A DNA stretch of 16,932 nt from an uncultured Eubacteriales bacterium (GTDB taxonomy: Bacteria; Bacillota; Clostridia; Lachnospirales; Lachnospiraceae), in assembly GCA_900313775.1 (NCBI GenBank), contig OMSP01000255.1:1-16932 (forward strand). Reading direction: 5' to 3'. Below are positions 1 through 7,872 of this stretch, one piece after another. The notes under the pieces are model-generated. The model made no database searches. It saw only the letters and a program-made list of their open reading frames with translations, and was not told the origin of the DNA. Positions within the stretch are counted from its first letter, which is position 1, and every line of letters starts with the position of its first letter. The position numbers and the translations under genes are program-made.

Positions 1-1156
1 ACACTTATTTACATCAGAGTCAGTGACTGAGGGACATCCGGACAAGATGTGCGATGCGATCTCTGACGCGATCCTGGATGAACTGATACGTCAGGATCCG
101 ATGAGCCGGGTCGCCTGCGAGACCAGCACGACGACCGGAATGGTACTTGTTATGGGCGAGATCACGACCAAGGGATATGTCGATATTCCCAAGGTGGTGA
201 GAAATACGGTCAAAGAGATCGGCTACACAAGAGGCAAGCTCGGTTTTGACGCGGACACCTGTGCGGTGCTGACTGCCATCCACGATCAGTCAGCCGATAT
301 CGCGCTCGGTGTGGACGACTCACAGGACGATCATACGATCGGTGCCGGAGATCAGGGTATGATGTTCGGTTACGCGACCGATGAGACACCTGAGTATATG
401 CCCTATCCGATCATGATGGCGCATAATCTGACGAGGCGGCTCGCCGAGGTCAGAAAGAAGGGGATCCTCGATCATCTGCGTCCCGACGGCAAGAGCCAGG
501 TGACGGTCGAGTATGATGACGATCACCGTCCGATCCGAATAGATGCGGTGGTCCTCTCCACTCAGCACGATCCGGATATCACGCAGGAAGAGCTTGCGGC
601 GGGAATTAAAAAAGAAGTGTTCGATGTGGTGCTGCCGAGGGATATGGTAGATGAGAACACGACCTATCTGGTCAATCCGACCGGCCGTTTCGTGGTCGGA
701 GGACCGCACGGCGACAGCGGACTCACCGGACGCAAGATCATCGTCGATACATACGGCGGCATGGCCCGTCACGGCGGCGGGGCCTTCTCGGGCAAAGACT
801 GCACGAAGGTGGACCGCTCAGCTTCCTACGCTGCGCGGTATGTGGCAAAGAACCTGGTGGCAGCAGGCGTGGCCAAGCGCCTGGAGCTCCAGCTCGCCTA
901 CGCCATCGGTGTGGCTAAACCCGTATCGGTCTCCGTGGATACTTTCGGGACCGGGATCGTGAGTGATGAGAAGATCCTTCAGCTAATCGCTGATCATTTC
1001 GATCTGCGTCCGGAGGGTATCATCAAGATGCTTGATCTGCGCAGGCCGATCTATCAGCAGACGGCTTCCTACGGACATTTCGGCCGTACGGATGTCGATC
1101 TGCCATGGGAGCGTCTGGATAAAGTGGAAGATATCCGGAAAGATCTGCAAGAATAG
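1..1156 (+). CDS. metK: S-adenosylmethionine synthetase (methionine adenosyltransferase), 5'-partial
   Basis: Makes S-adenosylmethionine from methionine and ATP in the cytoplasm. The reading frame is open from base 2 and reads HLFTSESVTEGHPDK, which lines up with the E. coli N-terminus, so only about three residues lie outside the window. A GTG at base 23 is the Val of that motif, not a start. Visible family signatures are EGHPDK (ATP-binding His), GAGDQGMMFGYA (hexapeptide GAGDQG) and the P-loop-like GGGAFSGKD followed by KVDRSA. About 384 codons are present, the full family length, with no break. It stops with TAG and converges on the minus-strand transporter gene. The AT-rich 40 bases between them show no terminator hairpin. 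Any upstream SAM-responsive leader would be outside the window. Confidence 0.97.
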   Translation, partial: HLFTSESVTEGHPDKMCDAISDAILDELIRQDPMSRVACETSTTTGMVLVMGEITTKGYVDIPKVVRNTVKEIGYTRGKLGFDADTCAVLTAIHDQSADIALGVDDSQDDHTIGAGDQGMMFGYATDETPEYMPYPIMMAHNLTRRLAEVRKKGILDHLRPDGKSQVTVEYDDDHRPIRIDAVVLSTQHDPDITQEELAAGIKKEVFDVVLPRDMVDENTTYLVNPTGRFVVGGPHGDSGLTGRKIIVDTYGGMARHGGGAFSGKDCTKVDRSASYAARYVAKNLVAAGVAKRLELQLAYAIGVAKPVSVSVDTFGTGIVSDEKILQLIADHFDLRPEGIIKMLDLRRPIYQQTASYGHFGRTDVDLPWERLDKVEDIRKDLQE

Positions 1157-1196
1157 AGAAGAAATAATAAAAATATAAAAGAAACTATATAATATC

Positions 1197-1721
1197 CTAC
1201 AAGTTCTTCGGAAGCTTGCGCTCGACGAGGGTTGCAATGATGCCCGTGAGGATGCCGCAGGCTATCCCCGAGAAGAGAAGGATGGGAAAATAATAGAATA
1301 TCTGCAGATCCTCGATGAGGATCGCGGCGACGGCGAGCTGCCCCAGATTGTGGAGTACGCCGCCGGCCATACTGACACCGGCCATGCTGAAATGGCCGGT
1401 CTTTTTTAGCAGGACCATGCCGGCCAGACTCAGGGCGGCGCCGGCTGCCGAGTAGAGCGCTCCGAAGAGACCGGTGAAAAGAAACCCGGCGAGCGCGATG
1501 CGCAGGGCATTGACGCCGGCGGCCTCAGCGGCCGAGAACCGGTACAGTACGATCACGACCACTATATTGGCGATCCCCAGTTTCACCCCCGGGAGGCCCG
1601 GCGAGGGAAGCAGGCTCTCTACATAGGAAAAGATCAGCGCCAGAGCAGCCAGAAGCGCCAGCGTCGCGACGCGGCGCGCCGGGGTATTCCTGTATGCAGT
1701 TTTGCCGTTGCCGTCTTTCAT
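1197..1721 (-). CDS. Gx transporter family membrane protein (heptaprenyl diphosphate synthase component I-like)
   Basis: A 174-residue integral membrane protein with about five hydrophobic segments from residue 17 to 166. The loop PSPGLPGVKLGIANI (39-53) and the later GGVLHNLGQLA (120-130) are typical of the family named either 'Gx transporter' or 'heptaprenyl diphosphate synthase component I' (PF07456-like). Family members resemble substrate-binding subunits of ECF vitamin transporters, so the enzyme name is probably misleading and the substrate is unknown. Its ATG directly follows the TAA of the NusG domain II gene (TAAATG) and no Shine-Dalgarno is visible, so it is probably translated by coupling. 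The pairing with a NusG domain II protein recurs in Firmicutes, which supports both calls. Confidence 0.85.
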   Translation of the reverse strand: MKDGNGKTAYRNTPARRVATLALLAALALIFSYVESLLPSPGLPGVKLGIANIVVVIVLYRFSAAEAAGVNALRIALAGFLFTGLFGALYSAAGAALSLAGMVLLKKTGHFSMAGVSMAGGVLHNLGQLAVAAILIEDLQIFYYFPILLFSGIACGILTGIIATLVERKLPKNL

Positions 1722-2162
1722 TTACTGTGCCAATGTGTCATAGTCCCGCGCTTTATCAGGCGAGACGATCTCAACTACGAGTTTGTGTGGGAGACAGATG
1801 ATGCTCTCTCCCGACCTGGAGACCGGTCTGTGATCGACACAGACCTGGCTGCGGCAGTCGGCAGACTCTACGGACACTTTGCCGCCGCGTATCGTGACGA
1901 TATTATAGTCTTCAGGAGCCTCTTCGAAAGCGATCTCCTGACCGGCGGGCCAGGTCATCTCAACGGCCGTCTTATTGACAAGGATGTTGATATCCTCGTC
2001 CAGAGAGTATCGGCCTATCTCGCGCCCGCTCTTGCTCAGGCACACTTCTCCCCCGTCCGCGCCGGTATGAGCCACCGCGACGCTCGCAATGATCCCGCAG
2101 ACGATCAGTGCCGCGAGAAGGATCAGATCCGCTTTTTTGAAGACTTTGAGTATCATACGCAT
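1722..2162 (-). CDS. NusG domain II-containing membrane-anchored protein
   Basis: A 146-residue protein with one N-terminal transmembrane anchor (about residues 11-31) and a small beta-rich extracytoplasmic domain. The domain has C103 and C108, then a conserved CLPHKLVVEI strand with C123, matching the NusG_II family (PF07009-like). Its function is not established, but it is repeatedly found next to Gx transporters and flavin or Rnf-type redox genes. The conserved cysteines could form a disulfide or bind a ligand, which is inference. Two ATGs are possible (base 2162, or base 2156 two codons in), and neither has a clear ribosome binding site. The start lies only 10 bases beyond the U-tract of the ridA terminator, so its promoter must be within or very near that hairpin, or it depends on read-through. 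Confidence 0.85.
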   Translation of the reverse strand: MRMILKVFKKADLILLAALIVCGIIASVAVAHTGADGGEVCLSKSGREIGRYSLDEDINILVNKTAVEMTWPAGQEIAFEEAPEDYNIVTIRGGKVSVESADCRSQVCVDHRPVSRSGESIICLPHKLVVEIVSPDKARDYDTLAQ

Positions 2163-2172
2163 AGTATAGCAT

Positions 2173-2206
2173 AAAAAAGAGCCGCCGCACGGTCGTGCGA
2201 CGGCTC
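2173..2206 (-). terminator. Rho-independent terminator of ridA
   Basis: On the minus strand, GAGCCGTCGCAC pairs with GTGCGGCGGCTC (12 pairs, one G-T, loop GACC) and is followed by six T. It begins 18 bases after the ridA stop. Confidence 0.92.
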
Positions 2207-2224
2207 CTGAAACAGACGGGGTTT

Positions 2225-2596
2225 TTACAGTTCGGCGATGGCCTCGACCTCGCAGAGCACTCCCTTCGGAAGGGCAGCGACAGCGACGCAGCTGCGCGCG
2301 GGCTTCTCGGTCAGGTACTGCTCATAGACGGCATTAAAAGCAGCAAAGTCGCCCATATCCTGCAGGAAGCAGGTGGTCTTGAGGACCTTGCTCTGATCGG
2401 TGCCGGCAGCCTCGAGGATCGCGATGAGATTCTTCATGGACTGATGAGCCTGCGAAGTGATGTCGTCGCCGGGGACTTCACCGGTCGCCGGATCTACCGG
2501 GATCTGACCGGAAGTGATCAGACGGTCGCCGATGATGACTGCCTGTGAGTACGGGCCGATAGCGGCCGGAGCCTTATCTGTAGATACTTTCTTCAT
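2225..2596 (-). CDS. ridA: RidA family reactive intermediate/imine deaminase
   Basis: A 123-residue cytoplasmic RidA (YjgF/UK114) protein. It hydrolyses reactive enamine/imine intermediates released by PLP enzymes such as threonine dehydratase. The family core is intact: IGPYSQAV (13-20), TSGQIPVDPATGE (28-40), then ARSCVAVAALPKG with the substrate carboxylate-binding Arg at 101, and CEVEAIAEL at the end with the conserved Glu at 116. Length is normal for the trimeric family. The start is set by GGAAAGGTGG seven bases upstream of the ATG. It is a single-gene unit on the minus strand, with its own terminator and a divergent small gene upstream. Confidence 0.96.
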   Translation of the reverse strand: MKKVSTDKAPAAIGPYSQAVIIGDRLITSGQIPVDPATGEVPGDDITSQAHQSMKNLIAILEAAGTDQSKVLKTTCFLQDMGDFAAFNAVYEQYLTEKPARSCVAVAALPKGVLCEVEAIAEL

Positions 2597-2648
2597 AATA
2601 TACCACCTTTCCTTGTGCGGTTAGTTGAGAGCTGTTTTATACAATTGA

Positions 2649-2677
2649 AGCGTAGCACAGCTTGGATAAATCTTCAA
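2649..2677 (-). promoter_or_regulatory. Candidate sigma-70 promoter for ridA
   Basis: On the minus strand TTGAAG and TACGCT are separated by 17 bases, 50-80 bases upstream of the ridA ATG. The -35 matches 4 of 6 and the -10 matches 3 of 6 including the key T, A and final T. A competing TATAAA lies at 2636-2641 but lacks a -35. Moderate-to-weak call. Confidence 0.33.
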
Positions 2678-2825
2678 GGTCACGACGGTCCTTGTTCACA
2701 AGTCCGTCATAAATTCATCACAGATTGTTTTCATCCTGACCATTTAGCTGTCACATTTACCCGCTATGATAGGCATCGTCAGCAAAAACAGGTGATTTCA
2801 GACAACAGAAAGGCGGAGTATAGTT

Positions 2826-3236
2826 ATGGATGAAAACACAATGACACAGATCAATGAAACAGAAAAGAAAGCGGTTAAGCACAGAGGCAAAACGATCGCG
2901 ATCCTGGTCCTGTCCGTATTGCTGGCGGCATCAGTCACGCTGAATATCACAGGTCTGGTGCGGGGACACGGCATGAGGACGGCGATGAATGACAGGATCG
3001 AGCAATTCGACGGCGGGCAGATGCAGGGTCAAATGCCGGGAGGCTCCTGTGCACCGGGTCAAATGCCGAACGGAAACGGTCCGCAGGGTCAGAAGCCGGG
3101 AAACGGTCCGCAGGGGCAGGCGCCTGACGGGCAGCAGAACAGTCAGAAGTCGGATAACAAGAAGTCGGATGAAGGTCAGAAGCAGGACAGCCAGCAGAAC
3201 AAGGGGTCCGCAGACGACAGCAAATCGGCGATGTGA
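2826..3236 (+). CDS. Small membrane-anchored Gly/Pro/Gln-rich protein, function unknown
   Basis: A 136-residue protein I do not recognise as a named family. Residues 1-22 are charged and cytoplasmic, one hydrophobic helix spans about 23-46, and the rest is a low-complexity hydrophilic tail. The tail starts with GQMP/GQAP-type repeats, contains two exact GNGPQGQ units nine residues apart, and ends in a Ser/Lys/Asp/Gln-rich stretch. Such tails are usually disordered and exposed outside the membrane. The start is supported by AGGCGGAG seven bases before the ATG. It is monocistronic: divergent from ridA, and closed by the terminator at 3282-3320. One Cys (GGSCAPG) sits inside the repeats. A regulatory, wall-spacer or metal-binding role would be guesswork. 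Confidence 0.7.
   Translation: MDENTMTQINETEKKAVKHRGKTIAILVLSVLLAASVTLNITGLVRGHGMRTAMNDRIEQFDGGQMQGQMPGGSCAPGQMPNGNGPQGQKPGNGPQGQAPDGQQNSQKSDNKKSDEGQKQDSQQNKGSADDSKSAM
3027..3115 (+). repeat. Short in-frame direct repeats in the low-complexity tail
   Basis: GGGTCAAATGCCG occurs at 3027-3039 and 3057-3069 (period 30). GAAACGGTCCGCAGGG occurs at 3073-3088 and 3100-3115 (period 27, nine codons). Both periods are multiples of three, so copy-number change would keep the frame. Confidence 0.85.
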
Positions 3237-3281
3237 CAGAACAAACTCATACGTAGACAGGGGAGTTACCCTTTTATATAG

Positions 3282-3320
3282 GAGCCGACACGCGGTAAAT
3301 ACGCGTGCCGGCTCTTTTTT
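3282..3320 (+). terminator. Rho-independent terminator after the small Gly/Pro/Gln protein
   Basis: GAGCCG-A-CACGCG pairs with CGCGTG-C-CGGCTC (12 pairs, one A-C mismatch, 7-base loop), followed by six T. It separates the small gene from the downstream operon. Confidence 0.93.
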
Positions 3321-3334
3321 ACATGCCTGTTTTT

Positions 3335-3343
3335 TGGTATGAT
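3335..3343 (+). promoter_or_regulatory. Extended -10 promoter of the GAF-ABC operon
   Basis: TGG-TATGAT is an extended -10 element (TGn plus 5 of 6). The -35 region is poor: TTTTTT at 17-base spacing, or TTTACA at only 14. Extended -10 promoters tolerate a weak -35. It lies right after the preceding terminator and about 45 bases before the preferred start of the next gene, leaving a leader of about 40 bases. Confidence 0.5.
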
Positions 3344-3389
3344 AAAAGAAATAATTCAATCATATCTGACGCAAGGAAAGCGAGAGAGT

Positions 3390-4598
3390 ATGGAGACCAT
3401 TTTTGTACAAACCGTATGGCGGATCATGGAGGAACTGCGTGATGCCAATCAGCTGGAGGAAGCCCTTCAGACCAGTCTGGATATCCTGTGCGAATCGATA
3501 AGCTGCGAGAGGGGTTCCATCTGGATGATCGATGACCAGAGCGGCAGGGTCATCGATGTGATCACCTCGGGCAGCGCTACCGGTGTGGGGGCGAGCGTTC
3601 CGCTCGGCGAGGGTGTCGTCGGCAGAGTGGCAGGATCAGGCGATGCGGAGATATATCCGTCGAACAAGAGCGCTGATGTCGACATTGCCGGTGAAGACGG
3701 TCCCAAGGCAGAGGGACACGGTCTGTTATGTGTCGCGCTCAAGACGCATATTCATTCGATCGGCTGTCTGCTGCTGGCAGGTAAGAGCGAGGGCGAGTTC
3801 ACGGACAAGGACCGCGAGATCTGCGAGAACTGCTGTGCGGTCGTGGCGCTGGATATCGAAGACAAGGGATTCTCCTTTAGGCCTTTCGAGGACCGAGATC
3901 CCGTCATTTCCGTGCGCGATGTCATCAAGGAATATATGAACGGTGAGGAGATCCGCCAGGTCTTAAAAGGAGTGACACTGGATATCTTCCCCGGTGAACT
4001 GATGGTCGTTCTGGGGGAGAGTGGCTGCGGCAAATCCACTCTGCTCAATATCATCGGCGGTATGGATACGATGAGCAGCGGAGAGATAACCATCGAGGGA
4101 AAAGATATGTCCCATCCGACCGAAGAGGAGCTGACCGAGTTCAGAAGGAAATATGTCGGCTTCATCTTCCAGGCATATAATCTGATGCCCAATCTGTCTG
4201 CCATAGAAAACGTTGAGTTCATCGGGGAGATCAGCGACGATCCTATGGATTCCATGGAAGCTCTGCGGTTGGTAGAACTGGCTGACAAGGCGGACAATCT
4301 CCCGGCAGCGCTGTCCGGCGGTCAGATGCAGCGAGTCTCGATCGCCCGGGCGCTTGTCAAAGATCCGAAGATCATCCTCGCCGATGAGCCGACGGCAGCG
4401 CTCGATTACGAGACATCCATCAAGGTCTTAAGTGTGATAGAGAACATCGCCAAAGAGCGCAGGACAACTGTCATCATGGTCACTCATAATCCGGAGATCG
4501 CCAAGATGGCCAACCGTGTCATTAAGCTCAGAGACGGCAAGATATCAAGCGTCAGGGTCAATCTTCATCCCCTGAGTGCCAATGAATTAGTGTGGTGA
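3390..4598 (+). CDS. ABC transporter ATP-binding protein with N-terminal GAF sensor domain
   Basis: A 402-residue cytoplasmic protein. Residues about 20-158 have the GAF fold pattern: a start helix EEALQTSLDILCE, the strand RGSIWMID, PLGEGVVGRV, then GLLCVALKTHIHSIGCLLLA. Residues about 172-395 are a complete MacB/LolD/FtsE-type ATPase: Walker A GESGCGKST (209-217), Q-loop Gln 261, signature LSGGQ (308-312), Walker B ILADEP with Asp 332 and Glu 333, and switch His 366. It powers the permease encoded 25 bases downstream. The GAF domain presumably senses a ligand or redox state; several Cys occur (34, 39, 114, 126, 145, 148, 149). Start choice: an in-frame ATG at 3339 would add 17 residues, but it lies inside the -10 element, lacks a ribosome binding site, and its codons (ATA, ATT, TCA) are unlike the rest. 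The ATG at 3390 follows AAGGAAAG. Confidence 0.93.
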   Translation: METIFVQTVWRIMEELRDANQLEEALQTSLDILCESISCERGSIWMIDDQSGRVIDVITSGSATGVGASVPLGEGVVGRVAGSGDAEIYPSNKSADVDIAGEDGPKAEGHGLLCVALKTHIHSIGCLLLAGKSEGEFTDKDREICENCCAVVALDIEDKGFSFRPFEDRDPVISVRDVIKEYMNGEEIRQVLKGVTLDIFPGELMVVLGESGCGKSTLLNIIGGMDTMSSGEITIEGKDMSHPTEEELTEFRRKYVGFIFQAYNLMPNLSAIENVEFIGEISDDPMDSMEALRLVELADKADNLPAALSGGQMQRVSIARALVKDPKIILADEPTAALDYETSIKVLSVIENIAKERRTTVIMVTHNPEIAKMANRVIKLRDGKISSVRVNLHPLSANELVW

Positions 4599-4623
4599 CA
4601 GGGACGGGGAAACAACAGAGAAT

Positions 4624-7600
4624 ATGAAGAAGACACAGAGAAAAGATGCCCTCAGAAATATCCTTAAGAGGATGGCCTCCTACCTGTCGGTCTGTCTTGT
4701 GATCGTACTGGGACTGGGGGGTCTGCTCATCACCTGTTTCATGGCGGCAGGCATCGAGAAGCAGGGAGATGAATATTACCGTGCGCGGTCTTTCAAGGAT
4801 TTCGACATGGTCTCCTCCGCCGGTATCTCAGAGAACAATCTCGACAGGATCCGCGAGGTCGACAAGGTCGAGACAGTCGAAGGAGTGCTTCAGGCGGACG
4901 GGTCGGCGGCTTTTGATGACAAGAAGAGAAATGTGACGATCATCTCGCTGACCGAGAAAGTGAGCGTTCCCCGGCTGGTGGAGGGAAGCATCCCCAACGG
5001 GAGAGACGAATGTATGATCGGCGAAGATTTTGCCGCCGACGAGAAGCTCAAAGTGGGGGATAAGATCAGCCTTTCCTTCCCCAAGATGGAAGCGCTCGGT
5101 GATGAGGAAGCTCTGCATGCCACAGAGTTCACGATCACAGGTCTCATGTCGCATCCGGATTATCTCCGCCGCCGTACGATTAACACAGTGACGATCCCAT
5201 TGAGCGCATTCAATGAGGAAGCCACGCGCGGATATTATACTCACGCTTTTGTCAAGTTAAAGCCGACGGATGTAAATCTGCTTACCGACGATTATCTGGA
5301 GAGTATAGCCGGCACGCGCAAGAAGCTGGAAGATCTGACCAAGGTGCTTGAAAAGGAGAGGCTTAAAGAAGTACAGGACGAGGCGAACGCCAAGATAGAG
5401 GAAGAGAGCGCCAAGGCTGAGAAGAAATTTGCCGAGGCAAGGCAGAAGTTAAGCGACGCGCAGTCGGAGCTGGATGCCAAGGTCGCAGAGTACCGGAAGA
5501 AGATAAAGGACGCTGAGAAGAAGCTGGCGCAGGCCAAGCGTCTGGTGCGTGAGGCCAGGGATAAGCTGCCAAAGGCAAAAGAGGCGCTGAAGCAGCTGGA
5601 AGACCGTTTTCATATCGAGACATCCTGGATCTCAGGTGCCATCAAGACGGCCCGCAGCCTGATAGACAAATATAAATCCGGAGTCGATCCGGAGGATTCG
5701 GAATACCGGAAACTTGAAAAGTCGCTTGCGAACACTCTGGTCAGCCACGAAGATCAGCTGCGTATGTTGGTCAAATACGCAAAAGATCCGGCCGTGACTG
5801 ATACGGCAGCGAAGAAGATCAAATCTCTGACCGGGCTGGACATCAGGCCCTATGCGAAAAAGATCGCCGCGATCCCGGTCGATTCGATCATGGCGGAGTC
5901 TAAAAAAGTCCTGAACGGCGGAGGTCATTACTCTGTATCCACTCTCAATACGATCATCAAATCACTGCAGAGCATTCAGTCTCTTGACGACCTGTTTGAC
6001 CGCATTGAGGCAAAGATCGCGGAAAAAGAAAGGGAGCTGGCACAGGCAGAAAAGCAGCTCCCCCAAAAACAGGCTGAGCTCGACAACGGAAAGAAACGAT
6101 TGAATGAAGAGCAGACCGGTGCACAGGCCAAGATCGATGACGGTAAGAGGCAGTACGACGATAAGCACAAGGAATATGAGAAACAGCTGGCCGAAGCGCG
6201 CGATGAAGTAGAGAGGATGGACTGCTCGTGGATCGTCCTTGACCGGGCTGCCAACGCCGGCTATGTGGATCTGCGTTCCAATATCAGTGCGATAAAGAGC
6301 GCAGGCAATGCCTTCGGCGGACTGTTCATGCTTATTACGGCGCTTGTCTGTTTCTCGACTTTGGTCATCATGATCGACGAGCAAAAGAAACTCGTTGGCA
6401 CGGTCAAGGCATTCGGTTTCCGCAAGGGAGAAGTCTTCGGCAAGTATCTGACCTTTGGTGTATCGGCGGCACTGGCGGGGAGCATCGCGGGTATTATTCT
6501 GGCAGTCATTGTATGTCATTTCATACAGATAGCTTATGCCGCCTCACATATGTATCCCATGGGACCGGCTCCCACGATCGTCACCCCGGGTATCTCGGTC
6601 ATCGTGACTATCGTGATGATCACTGTGACCGTGCTTGCCTCTGTCATCGCCTGTTCGGGCATTTTAAAGAGTCCGGCTTCTGTTCTGATGAAAGGCGCAG
6701 TGCTAAAGAAGAGCAGCTATAAGAAACAGAAAGAAAAAAAGAGTTCGCGAAAGAAGGGGTCTCTATACTCCAAGCTGATCCTTCGCAATATGCTCGACGA
6801 CAAAGCGAGGGTATTGATCACGATCGCTGTCATCGCGTTCAGCTGTATGCTGATCGGTACCGGTATCTGTATGAAGCGAGCATATGACGGCATGACGGAC
6901 AGACAGGTCAATGAGATATACCGTTATGATCTGCGCATGGATGTCAATGATGATATGAGCAGAGAAACCAGAGAGGCTCTGGTCAAAGTCCTAAAGAAGA
7001 ATAATACATCTTATCTTCCGGCAACATACAGGAATTATCTATACCGCTGGGATGACCGCCTGGACGGACTGAAGCTGATCTGCGCAGATCCCAAACGGCT
7101 GGGAGACTATCTGGCCGTCAAAGATCCTGAGAGCGGAAAGGCCATGTCGATCCCGGAGAGCGGGATACTCATTCAGCGAAGGATGAACGAGAGCTACGGG
7201 ATGAAGAAAGGCGATACACTGCCGATCCTGGACGGCACGCTCAAACGGCGCGAAGGCAAGATCAAGGGATATTTCACCAATTATGTCGGGCGTATGGTCG
7301 TAGTCTCTCCGACGGCATACAAGGAGATATTCAAAGAGGATACCAAGGACAACTGTTATTATATCAAGCTCAAGGAAGCAGATGCCGATGCACTCAAGAA
7401 GGATCTGCTCGCTGTGAGTAAGGATGTCTCCTTTGAGTCTTCGGATGAATTCAAGACGAAGTTTGAATCGGTATCCTTGCTGTACAATATTCTCGTGGTG
7501 CTGACGACGGGTATTTCGATCTTGATCTCCTTTATGATCCTGACAAATATGTCCAATATCTTCCTGACGCGCAAGAAGACGGAGTTGACCATCATGCGTG

Positions 7601-7872
7601 TCAACGGATTCAGCATCAAGCAGACCAAGGGATATCTGACCAAAGAGACTGTCATGACGACTGTTACCGGTCTGATCCTCGGTGTGCTGATCGGAATCTG
7701 GGTGGCACCGCGTATAACAGCACAGATGCAGCAGCCGGATCTCGAATTCGTTAAATCGTTTCATCCGGTACCCTGGCTGATCGCTGTGGGGCTTGAGAGT
7801 GCGTTTGCTGTGATCATCAGCGCATTTGTATTCCGCAAGGTCAAAGACCTGGATCTGAAGGATATCTCTTAG
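4624..7872 (+). CDS. FtsX/MacB-type ABC permease with two FtsX domains and an extracellular coiled-coil arm
   Basis: A 1082-residue membrane protein, partner of the GAF-ABC ATPase. Predicted membrane helices lie near 18-44, 564-585, 608-639, 656-680, 730-750, 952-976, 1010-1030 and 1049-1070. Residues 45-225 form a MacB-like extracellular core. Residues about 230-326 and 460-532 are long Lys/Glu/Ala-rich heptad helices with a helical segment between, consistent with an antiparallel coiled-coil hairpin. The first FtsX domain follows, with EQKKLVGTVKAFGFRKGEVF as the coupling region. A second core and the C-terminal FtsX domain (LTIMRVNGFSIKQTKGYL) complete it. This is the fused 4+4-helix form of type VII (mechanotransmission) ABC permeases, so it more likely moves lipids or lipoproteins, or transmits force to wall enzymes, than imports nutrients. 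The ribosome binding site is weak (GGGGAAA, 11-12 bases off). Confidence 0.92.
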   Translation: MKKTQRKDALRNILKRMASYLSVCLVIVLGLGGLLITCFMAAGIEKQGDEYYRARSFKDFDMVSSAGISENNLDRIREVDKVETVEGVLQADGSAAFDDKKRNVTIISLTEKVSVPRLVEGSIPNGRDECMIGEDFAADEKLKVGDKISLSFPKMEALGDEEALHATEFTITGLMSHPDYLRRRTINTVTIPLSAFNEEATRGYYTHAFVKLKPTDVNLLTDDYLESIAGTRKKLEDLTKVLEKERLKEVQDEANAKIEEESAKAEKKFAEARQKLSDAQSELDAKVAEYRKKIKDAEKKLAQAKRLVREARDKLPKAKEALKQLEDRFHIETSWISGAIKTARSLIDKYKSGVDPEDSEYRKLEKSLANTLVSHEDQLRMLVKYAKDPAVTDTAAKKIKSLTGLDIRPYAKKIAAIPVDSIMAESKKVLNGGGHYSVSTLNTIIKSLQSIQSLDDLFDRIEAKIAEKERELAQAEKQLPQKQAELDNGKKRLNEEQTGAQAKIDDGKRQYDDKHKEYEKQLAEARDEVERMDCSWIVLDRAANAGYVDLRSNISAIKSAGNAFGGLFMLITALVCFSTLVIMIDEQKKLVGTVKAFGFRKGEVFGKYLTFGVSAALAGSIAGIILAVIVCHFIQIAYAASHMYPMGPAPTIVTPGISVIVTIVMITVTVLASVIACSGILKSPASVLMKGAVLKKSSYKKQKEKKSSRKKGSLYSKLILRNMLDDKARVLITIAVIAFSCMLIGTGICMKRAYDGMTDRQVNEIYRYDLRMDVNDDMSRETREALVKVLKKNNTSYLPATYRNYLYRWDDRLDGLKLICADPKRLGDYLAVKDPESGKAMSIPESGILIQRRMNESYGMKKGDTLPILDGTLKRREGKIKGYFTNYVGRMVVVSPTAYKEIFKEDTKDNCYYIKLKEADADALKKDLLAVSKDVSFESSDEFKTKFESVSLLYNILVVLTTGISILISFMILTNMSNIFLTRKKTELTIMRVNGFSIKQTKGYLTKETVMTTVTGLILGVLIGIWVAPRITAQMQQPDLEFVKSFHPVPWLIAVGLESAFAVIISAFVFRKVKDLDLKDIS

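Noticed and set aside
1157..1196. A terminator between metK and the convergent Gx transporter gene
   Set aside because: The stretch is AT-rich but contains no stable hairpin or T-tract.
1785..2174. A 129-codon plus-strand frame over the NusG domain II gene
   Set aside because: The minus frame has the CLPHK family motif and the usual Gx neighbour; the plus frame has neither motif nor start signal.
2675..2694. Inverted repeat CAAGG...CCTTG near the ridA promoter as an operator
   Set aside because: Only five pairs with a ten-base gap and mismatches inside; not distinguishable from chance.
2742..2770. A promoter for the small Gly/Pro/Gln gene using TATGAT at 2765-2770
   Set aside because: The -10 is good but no -35 or TG extension sits at a proper distance, so it is not listed as a feature.
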